Of a DNA stretch of 64,000 bases, positions 25,042-33,329 are shown piece by piece. Each line of letters begins with the position of its first letter. The first letter of the stretch is position 1. Source of the stretch: Arthrobacter sp. D5-1 (GTDB taxonomy: Bacteria > Actinomycetota > Actinomycetes > Actinomycetales > Micrococcaceae); contig NZ_CP014571.1 in assembly GCF_017357425.1 (NCBI RefSeq), forward strand, positions 4,650,001-4,714,000, given 5' to 3'. Made by a program: the position numbers and the translations under genes. The notes beneath the pieces were generated by a model. It had not been told where the DNA came from and made no database searches. It saw nothing but the letters and a program-made list of their open reading frames with translations.

Positions 25042-25251
25042 ATGAACACTGCCACCGACGCCTCAGTGGAAGTCCGGGTGGAAACCGCCGCCCAAATCGA
25101 GGACCGGCTCAACGCCGCCATCCAGCACCTGCAGCCGCAGGCTGCCCGCAGCGGGCACGGCATCCTGGTGACCCGGCTCAACGCCGGGCACTTCAGCATC
25201 TCCGTCAGCGACGAGGTCCCCTTCGGCCTCACCCGCGAGCGCAGCCACTAA
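25042..25251 (+). CDS. Small conserved-looking protein of unknown function
   Basis: 69 residues (ASVEVRVETAAQIEDRLNAA, GHGILVTRLNAGHFSISVSD, ending VPFGLTRERSH). There is no signal peptide or membrane segment. It is preceded by a GAAAGG site and lies between GH42 and GH53 in the same direction, so it is probably co-transcribed with the galactan genes. I do not recognise the family; the mixed helix-strand pattern and high-GC codon use suggest a real gene. Confidence 0.65.
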   Translation: MNTATDASVEVRVETAAQIEDRLNAAIQHLQPQAARSGHGILVTRLNAGHFSISVSDEVPFGLTRERSH

Positions 25252-25310
25252 CCGCAAACAGTCCCACTTCCAGGTAAGACCCCGGCAGCATCCGTCAAGG
25301 AGGACGAACC

Positions 25311-26948
25311 ATGAACCACCCCGCTCTGATGACCCCAGGAAAACTGAAACAGCGACGGCGGCTGCTACCCGCCGTCGTACTCGCTTTTGCCTTGGCAGGA
25401 GCAGGCCTGCTGACCCCTGGCGCGGCAACAGCTGCCGGAACCGTCACCAATGCAGGTTTCGAGGCTGGACTGAACGGCTGGACTGTTAACGGACACGAAG
25501 ATGCGGCCAGGGTGGAGTCCGATGGGTTTCAATCCGCCAGCCGCTTGACGCACTGGCTTCCAGGCGATGGGACGGTCACTACGTCACAAACCCTCAGCGG
25601 TCTCGCAAAAGGCTGGTGGACGTTCCGGGCGAACATCAAATCCGGCGGTCCCGTGGACTCGTCCCGATTGACCCTCACCGGTTGCGGGGCGCACGGGACA
25701 ACAGTTCTGCCCTCCACCGAAACGGACGACCAATGGTTGTCGATGGCCGTAAGCGCCAACGTCACAAGCGGCAAGTGCACTCTGAAGCTGACCACCAGCG
25801 GCGCAGGCGCCTGGGCGAGCATGGACAACGTCACCTTCACCCCGGGCAAGGTCGATCGTAAGGTCCGCGGAGCCGACCTCTCCGGCATTCCCAAGAACGA
25901 AACACACGGCGCCGTATACGCCGACGCGAACGGCAACTCCGTGGATCCCGTCGAGGCGTTCGCAGACGCAGGAACCAACCTTGTCCGATTGAAAGTCTGG
26001 GTCAATTCGGCGGACGGCTTCAACATGAAGGAACAGGTCGCCTCCATGGCCCGGCGCGCCGATGCCCAGGGCATGCGGGTGCTCATCGATTTCCACTACT
26101 CGGACCGGTGGACGGATCCCGGCGCCCAGGGAGTTCCGGCTGCCTGGCAGGGGCTCTCTCCCATGGGGCTCGCGGACGCTGTGTACAGCCACACCCGTGA
26201 CGTCTTGGCCGCGGTTCAAGCTGCTGGTGTCACCCCATACGCCGCCCAGATCGGCAACGAAATCAACCCGGGCATGCTGTGGCCCTACGGCCAGTCCTAC
26301 GATGTGGACCCCGACGATTCCGTGGCAGGCGCCCAGTGGGACAATCTAGCCTCCTTCCTGAAAGCAGGGGCACGCGCAGTCAGCGACGTCAGTCCCGGCA
26401 CCAAGAAGATCCTCCACCTGACAAACCTGAACAACGGGATTGACGGGATCAACTGGTGGTACGACCAAGCCACCGCCCGCTCCGTACCGTTCGACATCAT
26501 CGGCTTGTCCTACTACGGCTACTGGCACGGCACACTCGCCACTCTGCAAAGCTCCGTGACCTCGCTGTCCGCCCGCTACAACAAGGACGTGATCGTGGTG
26601 GAAACCTCGTACCCGTTCACCCTCGCTGACAACCCGAATGCCCCATGGGAGAACGTCATCGCCACTCCGGGCCAGCTGGTGAAGGGCTATCCGGCCACAC
26701 CTTCCGGGCAGGCCGCGAACTTCCGCGCAGTCCAGGATGTTGTGGCCTCCGCCCCGGGCGGCCGCGGTCTCGGTGCTGTCTACTGGGAGCCAGCCTGGAC
26801 GTCCGTCCCCGGAAACGGCTGGGACCCGGCCGATCCCTCCTCCGGCAATGCGTGGGAAAACCAGGCGATGTTCGACTACAACAACCGCGCGCTCCCGGCT
26901 TTGGATGAGTTCCGGCCGGACGCAGGATCGACGCCGACGCTTCGGTAG
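25311..26948 (+). CDS. Secreted arabinogalactan endo-beta-1,4-galactanase (GH53) with N-terminal carbohydrate-binding-like module
   Basis: 545 residues. A signal peptide (LAFALAGAGLLTPGAATAAG) is followed by a jelly-roll module at about 45-180 beginning TNAGFEAGLNGW, like sugar-binding CBMs. The GH53 barrel follows: VRGADLSGIP, VRLKVWV, LIDFHYSDRWTDPG, acid/base Glu317 in QIGNEINPG, nucleophile Glu431 in VVETSYP, and GLGAVYWEPAW near the end. It cleaves beta-1,4-galactan of plant pectin outside the cell; products would enter by the adjacent importer and be finished by GH42. GGAGG precedes the ATG. The gene ends at a hairpin shared with a convergent gene. Confidence 0.92.
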   Translation: MNHPALMTPGKLKQRRRLLPAVVLAFALAGAGLLTPGAATAAGTVTNAGFEAGLNGWTVNGHEDAARVESDGFQSASRLTHWLPGDGTVTTSQTLSGLAKGWWTFRANIKSGGPVDSSRLTLTGCGAHGTTVLPSTETDDQWLSMAVSANVTSGKCTLKLTTSGAGAWASMDNVTFTPGKVDRKVRGADLSGIPKNETHGAVYADANGNSVDPVEAFADAGTNLVRLKVWVNSADGFNMKEQVASMARRADAQGMRVLIDFHYSDRWTDPGAQGVPAAWQGLSPMGLADAVYSHTRDVLAAVQAAGVTPYAAQIGNEINPGMLWPYGQSYDVDPDDSVAGAQWDNLASFLKAGARAVSDVSPGTKKILHLTNLNNGIDGINWWYDQATARSVPFDIIGLSYYGYWHGTLATLQSSVTSLSARYNKDVIVVETSYPFTLADNPNAPWENVIATPGQLVKGYPATPSGQAANFRAVQDVVASAPGGRGLGAVYWEPAWTSVPGNGWDPADPSSGNAWENQAMFDYNNRALPALDEFRPDAGSTPTLR

Positions 26949-26971
26949 GTGGTCACCACATGAGTAAGGTT

Positions 26972-27003
26972 CGACGGCGGCACCCGGGTGGGTGCCGCAG
27001 TCG
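26972..27003. repeat. Intergenic CGACG...GGGTG hairpin, copy 4
   Basis: CGACGGCGGCACCC (26972-26985) pairs with GGGTGCCGCAGTCG (26990-27003) with one mismatch and a four-base loop, followed on the plus strand by GGGCTTTC. It sits between convergent genes. Same outer arms as the hairpins at 635, 8647, 10010 and 40878. Confidence 0.6.
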
Positions 27004-27008
27004 GGCTT

Positions 27009-27665
27009 TCACGCTGGTCTCGTCCCTGCAATCTGTTGGGCGAACTGGTTCAACGCCGCCGCCACAGCGCCCGGGTGGCTCAGCGTGGCGTAATGGCCGC
27101 CCGGGATTTCCACCGGTTCGATTCCCAGCCGATCCTGTACTTGGCGCCGCATGAAGGGCGCTGGAAAGAACAGGTCGTCCCGGCACAGAATGGCCAGTGT
27201 GGGCACGTCCGGATGCTGGCCAGGCCAAGGCCCTGACATCCAGGCACCTTGCTGATCGCGCTCCTTGTCCCGGGCTTGCTGTGCAAGATCGTCAGGAACC
27301 AGGTTGAAGAACGACTCTTCGGGGATGGTCTCGCGGTCATGCCCGGTATTGGTCCACCAGTCGCCGAAGGTCTCGCCAGGCATGGGAATCATGGCCGTGA
27401 GATACACCAGGCCGTCGGACGTGAGTTCATTGCTGACCAAGGGTGCCGTAAAGCCACCCAGCGAGTGGCCCACAACTATGGTGTGCCGCGCGCCGTCGAC
27501 CGCCCTGGTTGCCGCGCGGGTGTAGTCCTCAAGCATCGCGCCGTCGTCTTCAATAGGGAGGTCGACCGCGATGACCTCATGGCCCGCCGATTCGAGCAAG
27601 GGCTTGACCAAGTGCCAGTCCCACGCCGTGGAACCGCCGCCATGAATCAGTACGAAAACCGCCAT
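27009..27665 (-). CDS. Alpha/beta hydrolase (esterase/salicylate-esterase-like)
   Basis: 218 residues, a minimal alpha/beta hydrolase: oxyanion LIHGGGSTAWDW, nucleophile Ser in VGHSLGGF, acid region LCRDDLFF, and His in GGHYATLSHP. The AWMSGPWPGQHPDVP lid resembles small plant-type methylesterases and MhpC-like proteins; the substrate is unknown. A GGGGAGGGG ribosome site precedes the ATG. A short open frame on the same strand overlaps its first codons (see 27647-27820). Confidence 0.85.
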   Translation of the reverse strand: MAVFVLIHGGGSTAWDWHLVKPLLESAGHEVIAVDLPIEDDGAMLEDYTRAATRAVDGARHTIVVGHSLGGFTAPLVSNELTSDGLVYLTAMIPMPGETFGDWWTNTGHDRETIPEESFFNLVPDDLAQQARDKERDQQGAWMSGPWPGQHPDVPTLAILCRDDLFFPAPFMRRQVQDRLGIEPVEIPGGHYATLSHPGAVAAALNQFAQQIAGTRPA

Positions 27666-27820
27666 TTCCCCTCCCCGTCCCAGTTCACCGTGTGCGTCAC
27701 CAACGGGTCCGCAAAGCCACGTGTGGCCGGTGGGTTGATCAGAAATTCATCGTAGTGCCGGCCCTTCGGCAAAGGCCAGAACACCTGGGTGCTGCCTGAG
27801 GCGCGTCTGGTGCGTCCCGC
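27647..27820 (-). pseudogene. Protein-coding remnant upstream of the hydrolase
   Basis: In this frame the minus strand reads STQVFWPLPKGRHYDEFLIN and then PPATRGFADPLVTHTVNWDG, ending WRFSY-stop inside the first codons of the hydrolase. It looks like genuine protein sequence but is cut by an in-frame stop at about 27821. No good start is visible, although a GTG in the QVFW stretch is possible. A neighbouring frame carries another protein-like piece (ALDGGTHQTRLRQHPG), so a frameshifted older gene is one explanation. Family not recognised. Confidence 0.35.
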
Positions 27821-27906
27821 CGTCGAGGGCTATTCCGCGGCCCAAGTGCGGGGTAGACTCCGGCCCAGGCGCGGGGGAAGCGTCTTGGCACTTTGGGGGG
27901 ATTGCA

Positions 27907-29826
27907 GTGGGAACTGTTGTCAGTGTTTCAGGAACGCCTGTGCGCCGCTTTGCTGACCGGGGGCGGTCCCGCTGGGGCACTTTGGTTGCGGCAGCCGGAG
28001 TGGCGTCGTTGTTGATTTCCGGGATCCCAACTTCTCCTGCTGCGGCAGACATCGTCGCGGACATCATCGACGTGGGGCCCGAAGCCAGCGACGTAGCGGT
28101 CAACCCCGTCACCAATACTGTGTATGTCACTACCCGCGATGGGCTGACCGTCATTAATGGAAAAACACAGGCCACAGTCAAAATAGCAACGGGGAGCACC
28201 CCGGTGGCTGTCGCGGTTAACACTGCGACCAACAAGATCTACCTCAGCCTCAAAAGTGACCCATCCGCGCCGGGATCCGTCGCTATTGTCAACGGTGCCA
28301 CTCATGCCGTCGCCAAAGTTACGGTGGGCGCCGCTCCCGGAGAGCTGGTCATCGACCAGAAGACCAACAAGATCTACGCGGGCACCCTTGACGGCGTTTC
28401 CGTCATTAACGGAAGCACCAACGCCAGCTCCATCATCAACTCCGGATCGGTCAGTACGCTGGCCATCAATCAGGTGACCCATCGGCTGTATACCCTGGGT
28501 GGAGGTGGCCTCAATGTCATCGACACTTCAACCAACGCCGTGACTCGCATTGACCTGGGCACCAATGCAATTCCGAGTTACTTGGCCGTCAATCAGGTGA
28601 CCAACAAGGTATACGTCGCCGTACGGGCGCGGCAGTATGCAGCGCTGGAAGTTGTTGATGGAGCCACAAACCAAGCAGGCGGGATGTTCTCCGATCTCAA
28701 CGCCAGCCCCACGTCCCTCTCCGTGGACGAAAAGAACAATCGGGTCTACTTCGGCCGGACTTCGCTGGGGGATGGCACCATTTCATCGCGGACCGGGCTG
28801 CTGGCGATATTCGACGACGGCGGACCGGGGCGGGTCGATATCAGAACCGGTGCGGCGCCAGGAGCGATTGCCGTCAACGGAACCACCAACAAGGTGTATT
28901 TTGAGGCCGGTTACAGGGGCACCACGGTGGTCGATGGTAAAAGCTTTGCTCTCTCCACACTGTCACACCCCTTTACGGGCACCCTGGCCGTCAATGAGGC
29001 CACCAACAAAATCTACGCAAGCAACTGGCAAGGGTCCGTAACGATCATTGACGGGAACAGCCCCACACCCCTGAAAAACGACTTCAGGGGTGATCGAAAG
29101 ACGGACCTGTTGGCCCGCGACGCTTCGGGTGTCTTGTGGCTCTACCCGGGAAACGGGGCCGCCGGATGGCTCCCCCGCACCCAAGTGGGTTCGGCGTGGA
29201 ACTCCATGACCGCCGTCGTCAGTCCCGGCGACTTTAACGGCGACAAGAAACCGGACGTTCTTGCCCGCGATGGTGCCGGCCACCTGTGGATGTACCCGGG
29301 AAACGGGGCGGGTGGTTGGCTGGCGCGGGTTCACGTCGGGTCGGGCTGGAATGCCATCACGGCCATCGTCACGCCAGGGGACTTCAATGGGGACGGCACC
29401 GCCGACATCCTCGCCCGCGATACTTCCGGGACCCTCTGGCTGTACCCCGGCGACGGTCGGGGAGATTGGTTGCCCAGGACCAACCTAGGGACCGGCTGGA
29501 ACGCGCTGACGGCAATTGTTGGCTCAGGTGACTTCAACAGCGATGGCACCCCCGATGTCCTTGCCCGTGACGGATCCGGTGTTCTCTGGCTCTACAACGG
29601 GAACGGCACCGGAGGCTGGGCATGGGACCGCCAGAAGGTCGGTGAGGGTTGGAACAGCATGACATCCATCGTCGCCCCAGGAGATTTCAACGGTGACGGG
29701 CGGCCGGACATTGTGGCCCGCGATGGCAGCGGCTCACTCTTCTTGTACCCGAGCGCCAGCGGTGGAGCGTGGCTGCCTACCGTCCGGATCGGACAGGGCT
29801 GGAATGGCATGACCGCCCTGCTCTAG
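27907..29826 (+). CDS. Secreted YVTN-type beta-propeller plus VCBS/FG-GAP repeat protein
   Basis: 639 residues from a GTG with a G-rich site upstream. A signal region (VAAAGVASLLISGIPTSPAA) is followed by about eight propeller blades each carrying an NxxTNxxY motif (NPVTNTVY, NTATNKIY, DQKTNKIY, NQVTNKVY, NEATNKIY and others). From about residue 392, five repeats of roughly 50 residues have PGDFNGDGxxDxLARDxSGxLWLYPG, the FG-GAP/VCBS calcium-loop pattern. Both modules are cell-surface or secreted scaffolds that bind partners rather than catalyse. No peptidase or lectin domain is visible. It stands alone: the copper operon begins directly after it but has its own operators. Confidence 0.8.
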   Translation: MGTVVSVSGTPVRRFADRGRSRWGTLVAAAGVASLLISGIPTSPAAADIVADIIDVGPEASDVAVNPVTNTVYVTTRDGLTVINGKTQATVKIATGSTPVAVAVNTATNKIYLSLKSDPSAPGSVAIVNGATHAVAKVTVGAAPGELVIDQKTNKIYAGTLDGVSVINGSTNASSIINSGSVSTLAINQVTHRLYTLGGGGLNVIDTSTNAVTRIDLGTNAIPSYLAVNQVTNKVYVAVRARQYAALEVVDGATNQAGGMFSDLNASPTSLSVDEKNNRVYFGRTSLGDGTISSRTGLLAIFDDGGPGRVDIRTGAAPGAIAVNGTTNKVYFEAGYRGTTVVDGKSFALSTLSHPFTGTLAVNEATNKIYASNWQGSVTIIDGNSPTPLKNDFRGDRKTDLLARDASGVLWLYPGNGAAGWLPRTQVGSAWNSMTAVVSPGDFNGDKKPDVLARDGAGHLWMYPGNGAGGWLARVHVGSGWNAITAIVTPGDFNGDGTADILARDTSGTLWLYPGDGRGDWLPRTNLGTGWNALTAIVGSGDFNSDGTPDVLARDGSGVLWLYNGNGTGGWAWDRQKVGEGWNSMTSIVAPGDFNGDGRPDIVARDGSGSLFLYPSASGGAWLPTVRIGQGWNGMTALL

Positions 29827-29837
29827 AAACAGTCAAG

Positions 29838-29883
29838 TTATACCCCTAGGGGGTACTTGCTTTATACCCCCATGGGGTATAAT
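29838..29883 (+). promoter_or_regulatory. Two CsoR operators over the copper operon promoter
   Basis: TTATACCCCTAGGGGGTA (29838-29855) and TTATACCCCCATGGGGTATA (29862-29881) are G/C-tract palindromes of the CsoR type (TATACCCnnnGGGTATA). The second ends in the -10 box TATAAT (29878-29883). The csoR ATG follows eight bases later with no ribosome site, so the message is probably leaderless. CsoR bound here would block RNA polymerase until Cu(I) binds. Confidence 0.85.
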
Positions 29884-29891
29884 TTTGTGTC

Positions 29892-30257
29892 ATGAGCACG
29901 CCAGATCTGAGCATTGGCCAACCTGATGCACCCACCATCAACGTGGAACCGGAGCACGCCGCACCCCACGGGTACACCAGCAACAAGGATGCCTACATCA
30001 AACGATTGAAACGGATCGAGGGGCAAGTCCGCGGAATCGCGCGGATGGTGGAGGACGACAAGTACTGCATCGACATCCTGACCCAAGTGGCCGCCGCCAC
30101 CAAGGCCCTCCATGCCGTCAGCCTTGGACTCGTAGAGGAGCACATCGGCCACTGTGTGGTCGGTGCTGCCTCCGAGCCCAACCCGGAAGCCCGCGCCGAA
30201 CAGATCGACGCCAAAGTGAAGGAGGCCACCGATGCCATCGGGCGCCTGCTGCGGTAA
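29892..30257 (+). CDS. csoR: Copper-sensing repressor CsoR
   Basis: 121 residues. After a variable, His-containing N-terminus comes the all-helical CsoR domain (YIKRLKRIEGQVRGIARMVE). The Cu(I) ligands are Cys59, His84 and Cys88, with exactly the 25- and 4-residue spacing of characterised CsoR, which separates it from formaldehyde and nickel members of the family. It represses its own operon through the two palindromes just upstream and lets go when Cu(I) binds. copZ and copA follow in the same direction. Confidence 0.93.
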   Translation: MSTPDLSIGQPDAPTINVEPEHAAPHGYTSNKDAYIKRLKRIEGQVRGIARMVEDDKYCIDILTQVAAATKALHAVSLGLVEEHIGHCVVGAASEPNPEARAEQIDAKVKEATDAIGRLLR

Positions 30258-30306
30258 TTCCGCCAACAACCACCACACCATTCAACTCACCACCAAGGAG
30301 CGCTCC

Positions 30307-30540
30307 ATGAGCCAGACCATCCAGACCAACGTCAACGTTTCCGGCATGACCTGCGGCCACTGCGTCTCCAGCGTGAGCGAAGAACTTGAGTCTCTCACCG
30401 GCGTCGAAAACGTGGCCGTAGACCTCAACCCCGGTGGGCTGTCCACCGTAACCATCACCTCAACCAAGGAGCTCTCGCCGTCTGAAATTGGCGAAGCCGT
30501 GGCAGAAGCCGGCTACCTGGTGGTAGCCAACGAAGCTTAG
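30307..30540 (+). CDS. copZ: Copper chaperone CopZ (HMA domain)
   Basis: 77 residues, one heavy-metal-associated domain with the Cu(I)-binding loop GMTCGHC at residues 13-19 and GVENVAVDLNPGG. It carries Cu(I) in the cytoplasm to the CopA pump. AAGGAG precedes the ATG; a longer in-frame start upstream would fuse csoR-overlapping sequence and is rejected. Its stop is joined to the ribosome site of copA. Confidence 0.92.
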   Translation: MSQTIQTNVNVSGMTCGHCVSSVSEELESLTGVENVAVDLNPGGLSTVTITSTKELSPSEIGEAVAEAGYLVVANEA

Positions 30541-30548
30541 GAGTCCTC

Positions 30549-32873
30549 TTGAGTACCCAGGAGACTTTCAACCAACCTGCACACAGGGTCATTGAACTGG
30601 ACATCGAGGGCATGACCTGCGCCTCGTGCGTCAATCGAGTGGAACGGAAACTGGGCAAACTTGAAGGCGTCGAGGCAAGCGTCAACCTGCCCCTCGAATC
30701 AGCCCATGTCACCGTCCCGGCAACCGTGACGGACCAGCAGATCGTCGACACGGTCAACGCCACAGGCTACAAAGCCACCGTCCGCCAAGCCCCAACGCCC
30801 CACGCCCGCGATCCCCGCCCCCATGAGCACCACCACGGCAACGAGGCTCCGGAATCAGAGCATGATGCCGGGCACGAAAATCACATGGAGCACGGCCCCT
30901 CCGCATCGACGCTCCGGCCCCGCCTGATTGTCGCCGCCCTCCTGACCGTTCCAGTCTTCGCCATCTCGATGATCCCCGCCCTCCAGTTCGCAAACTGGGG
31001 TTGGGTTGTCGGGGCGTTGGCCCTGCCGGTGGTGAGTTGGGCTGCCTGGCCGTTCCACAGGGCTGCTGCCGTCAACGCCCGCCACTTCGCCTCCACCATG
31101 GACACGCTGGTGTCCATCGGTGTGATCGCCGCGTACCTCTACTCTGCGTGGCAGTTGTTCGCGGACCCCCGGATGACTGAACACCCCGGCATGGAGAGCA
31201 TGTCCGGCGGCGGGCTGTACTTCGAGGTCGCCGCCGTGGTCACCACGTTCCTGCTGCTGGGGCGCTACCTTGAGGCGAACGCGAAGGCCAAGGCCGGCAA
31301 TGCACTCAAGGCCCTGCTGAATCTGGGTGCCAAGGATGCCACGATCCTGGTGGACGGCGTGGAGCAGAAGATTCCGGCCGATCAACTCCTGGTGGACGAC
31401 CTCATTGTGGTCCGCCCGGGCGAGAAGATCGCCACTGACGGCGTGGTCACTGATGGTGCTTCCGCCGTCGACGCTTCACTGGTGACGGGCGAATCGGTGC
31501 CGGTCGAGGTTGGACCCGGGAGCGCGGTGACAGGCGCTACCATCAACACGTCCGGCCGCCTGCTGGTGCGTGCAACCCGTGTTGGTTCTGACACGACGCT
31601 CGCCCAGATGGGTCGCCTGGTCAGCCAGGCACAAACCGGGAAAGCACCTATTGCCCGGCTCGCGGACAGGATCAGTTCGGTCTTTGTGCCGATCGTTTTG
31701 GTGATTGCCCTGGTCACGTTCCTGTTGTGGCTGTTCTTCTCGGGTGACCTCAACGCAGCCTTCACGGCCGCGGTCGCTGTCCTGGTTATCGCTTGCCCCT
31801 GCGCCTTGGGCCTGGCCACTCCTGTGGGTCTGCTGACGGGAACGGGCCGCGGCGCTCAGCTGGGCATTCTCATCAAGGGCCCACAGGTCCTTGAGGACAC
31901 CCGGCACGTGGACACCATCCTGCTGGACAAGACGGGCACCGTAACCAGCGGCAAGCTCGCAGTCGACCACACTGTCGCACTGAACGGCCATTCAGCGGCC
32001 ACCGTCCTGACATTGGCAGGAGCCGTGGAAGCCGCTTCCGAGCACCCGATCGCCCACGCGATTGCCGCCTCGGCGCAAGAAGCACTGCACGACGCCGGCA
32101 GCCTGCCTCGCGTTGAGGGCTTCAGTTCCGCTCCGGGCGGCGGCGTCCGGGGAACCGTTGGGCTGGACGGGGTGACCAGGACTGTCGTCGTCGGGCGCTC
32201 CGGCTGGCTCGAGGAGAACGGCGTTACGCTCGACTCAAGTCACCGTGAAGCACTTACCGCGGAGGAAAACGGTGGTGCCACGGCGATCTGGGTTGCCGTC
32301 GACGGCCAGCCTGCCGGCATTATCAGCCTGAGCGATACCATCAAGCCCGGTTCGGCAGCAGCAATCCAGAAGTTGAAGGACCTGGGCATCCGTCCCATCC
32401 TGTTGACCGGCGACAACGCTGCCGTGGCCGCCCAGGTGGCTGCCGCCGTCGGGATTTCGCCTGAGGACGTATTCGCCGGTGTTCTGCCGGAGGGCAAGGT
32501 CGAGGCTGTCAGGAAGCTGCAGGCTTCCGGCGCTACGGTGGCCATGGCCGGTGACGGCGTCAACGACGCTGCAGCCTTGGCACAGTCGGACCTTGGCATC
32601 GCCATGGGCTCGGGCACGGATGTCGCCATCGAAGCCTCAGACCTCACGGTGATGGGCAGCGACCTTGGTCAGCTGGTGCAGGCGATTCAGTTGTCCCGCA
32701 AGACCCTGTCCACCATCAAGACCAACCTGTTCTGGGCATTCTTCTACAACGCGATCGGCATCCCGGTGGCAGCCCTCGGATTCCTGAACCCGATGATCGC
32801 CGGCGCAGCGATGGCAGCGAGCTCAGTGCTGGTGGTAGGGAACTCGCTGAGACTGCGGTCGTTCGGGAAATAG
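30549..32873 (+). CDS. copA: Cu(I)-exporting P1B-type ATPase
   Basis: 774 residues beginning at TTG with AGGAG five bases upstream. N-terminal HMA domain with GMTCASC at 21-27, then a His-rich stretch (about 80-115, with HEHHHG and HENHMEH), eight predicted membrane segments, actuator TGES, the Cu(I) motif CPC in IACPCALG (near 415), phosphorylation site DKTGT (near 460), HP motif SEHPIAHAI and hinge GDGVND (near 668). It pumps Cu(I) out of the cytoplasm. The His-rich insert after the HMA domain is longer than usual and may buffer metal. A short hairpin lies after the stop. Confidence 0.94.
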   Translation: MSTQETFNQPAHRVIELDIEGMTCASCVNRVERKLGKLEGVEASVNLPLESAHVTVPATVTDQQIVDTVNATGYKATVRQAPTPHARDPRPHEHHHGNEAPESEHDAGHENHMEHGPSASTLRPRLIVAALLTVPVFAISMIPALQFANWGWVVGALALPVVSWAAWPFHRAAAVNARHFASTMDTLVSIGVIAAYLYSAWQLFADPRMTEHPGMESMSGGGLYFEVAAVVTTFLLLGRYLEANAKAKAGNALKALLNLGAKDATILVDGVEQKIPADQLLVDDLIVVRPGEKIATDGVVTDGASAVDASLVTGESVPVEVGPGSAVTGATINTSGRLLVRATRVGSDTTLAQMGRLVSQAQTGKAPIARLADRISSVFVPIVLVIALVTFLLWLFFSGDLNAAFTAAVAVLVIACPCALGLATPVGLLTGTGRGAQLGILIKGPQVLEDTRHVDTILLDKTGTVTSGKLAVDHTVALNGHSAATVLTLAGAVEAASEHPIAHAIAASAQEALHDAGSLPRVEGFSSAPGGGVRGTVGLDGVTRTVVVGRSGWLEENGVTLDSSHREALTAEENGGATAIWVAVDGQPAGIISLSDTIKPGSAAAIQKLKDLGIRPILLTGDNAAVAAQVAAAVGISPEDVFAGVLPEGKVEAVRKLQASGATVAMAGDGVNDAAALAQSDLGIAMGSGTDVAIEASDLTVMGSDLGQLVQAIQLSRKTLSTIKTNLFWAFFYNAIGIPVAALGFLNPMIAGAAMAASSVLVVGNSLRLRSFGK

Positions 32874-32898
32874 ACCCGGAAAGCGAACAGGGGCCTGG

Positions 32899-33171
32899 TT
32901 AGGCCGTCCCGAAACGGACGGCCGACCGGGCCTTTGCTTTTGCTGCTTCCTCTTCCCGGTTCTTCGCCGGAGCGTGGCTCACCAGGGAGTCCAGGAGATG
33001 TTGCGTAATGTGGGCAATCTCGTGGACCGCCTCGGCGAAGGCTTCCTCGTTGGCTTTGGAAGGCTTGGTGGATCCGCTGATCTTGCGTACGTATTGCAGC
33101 GCTGCGGCCTCCACTTCGGCGTTCGTAGCATGCGGTTCGAAGTTATGCAGGGTCCTGATATTGCGGCACAT
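32899..33171 (-). CDS. DUF2277 family protein
   Basis: 90 residues. It begins MCRNIRTLHNFEPHATNAEV and continues AAALQYVRKISGSTKPSKAN with a HEIAHITQHLLDSL helix, the DUF2277 pattern. This small helical family has no assigned function. TAGCAT six bases before the ATG suggests a leaderless transcript. It converges on copA with a GGCCGTCC/GGACGGCC hairpin (32902-32923) inside its last codons. Confidence 0.8.
   Translation of the reverse strand: MCRNIRTLHNFEPHATNAEVEAAALQYVRKISGSTKPSKANEEAFAEAVHEIAHITQHLLDSLVSHAPAKNREEEAAKAKARSAVRFGTA
32902..32923. terminator. Hairpin between convergent copA and DUF2277 genes
   Basis: An 8-bp perfect stem (GGCCGTCC and GGACGGCC) with a six-base loop starts about 30 bases after the copA stop and overlaps the 3' end of the opposite gene. 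The CCTTTGCTTTT further on gives a weak T-run for the plus strand. Confidence 0.5.
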
Positions 33172-33329
33172 AACCCCATGCTAACTATGGGCAGTGCTGT
33201 ATGGGGAGGGGTGCCCATCGACGGTTTTTGGATTCCCGGGATAGGTTTTAGTTATTGGATCTTCCGGATGAGCCGGAGGCCGCTGGGGATGCCGAAGAGC
33301 TCGGGTCCGAACAAATGAAGGAGAATCTC

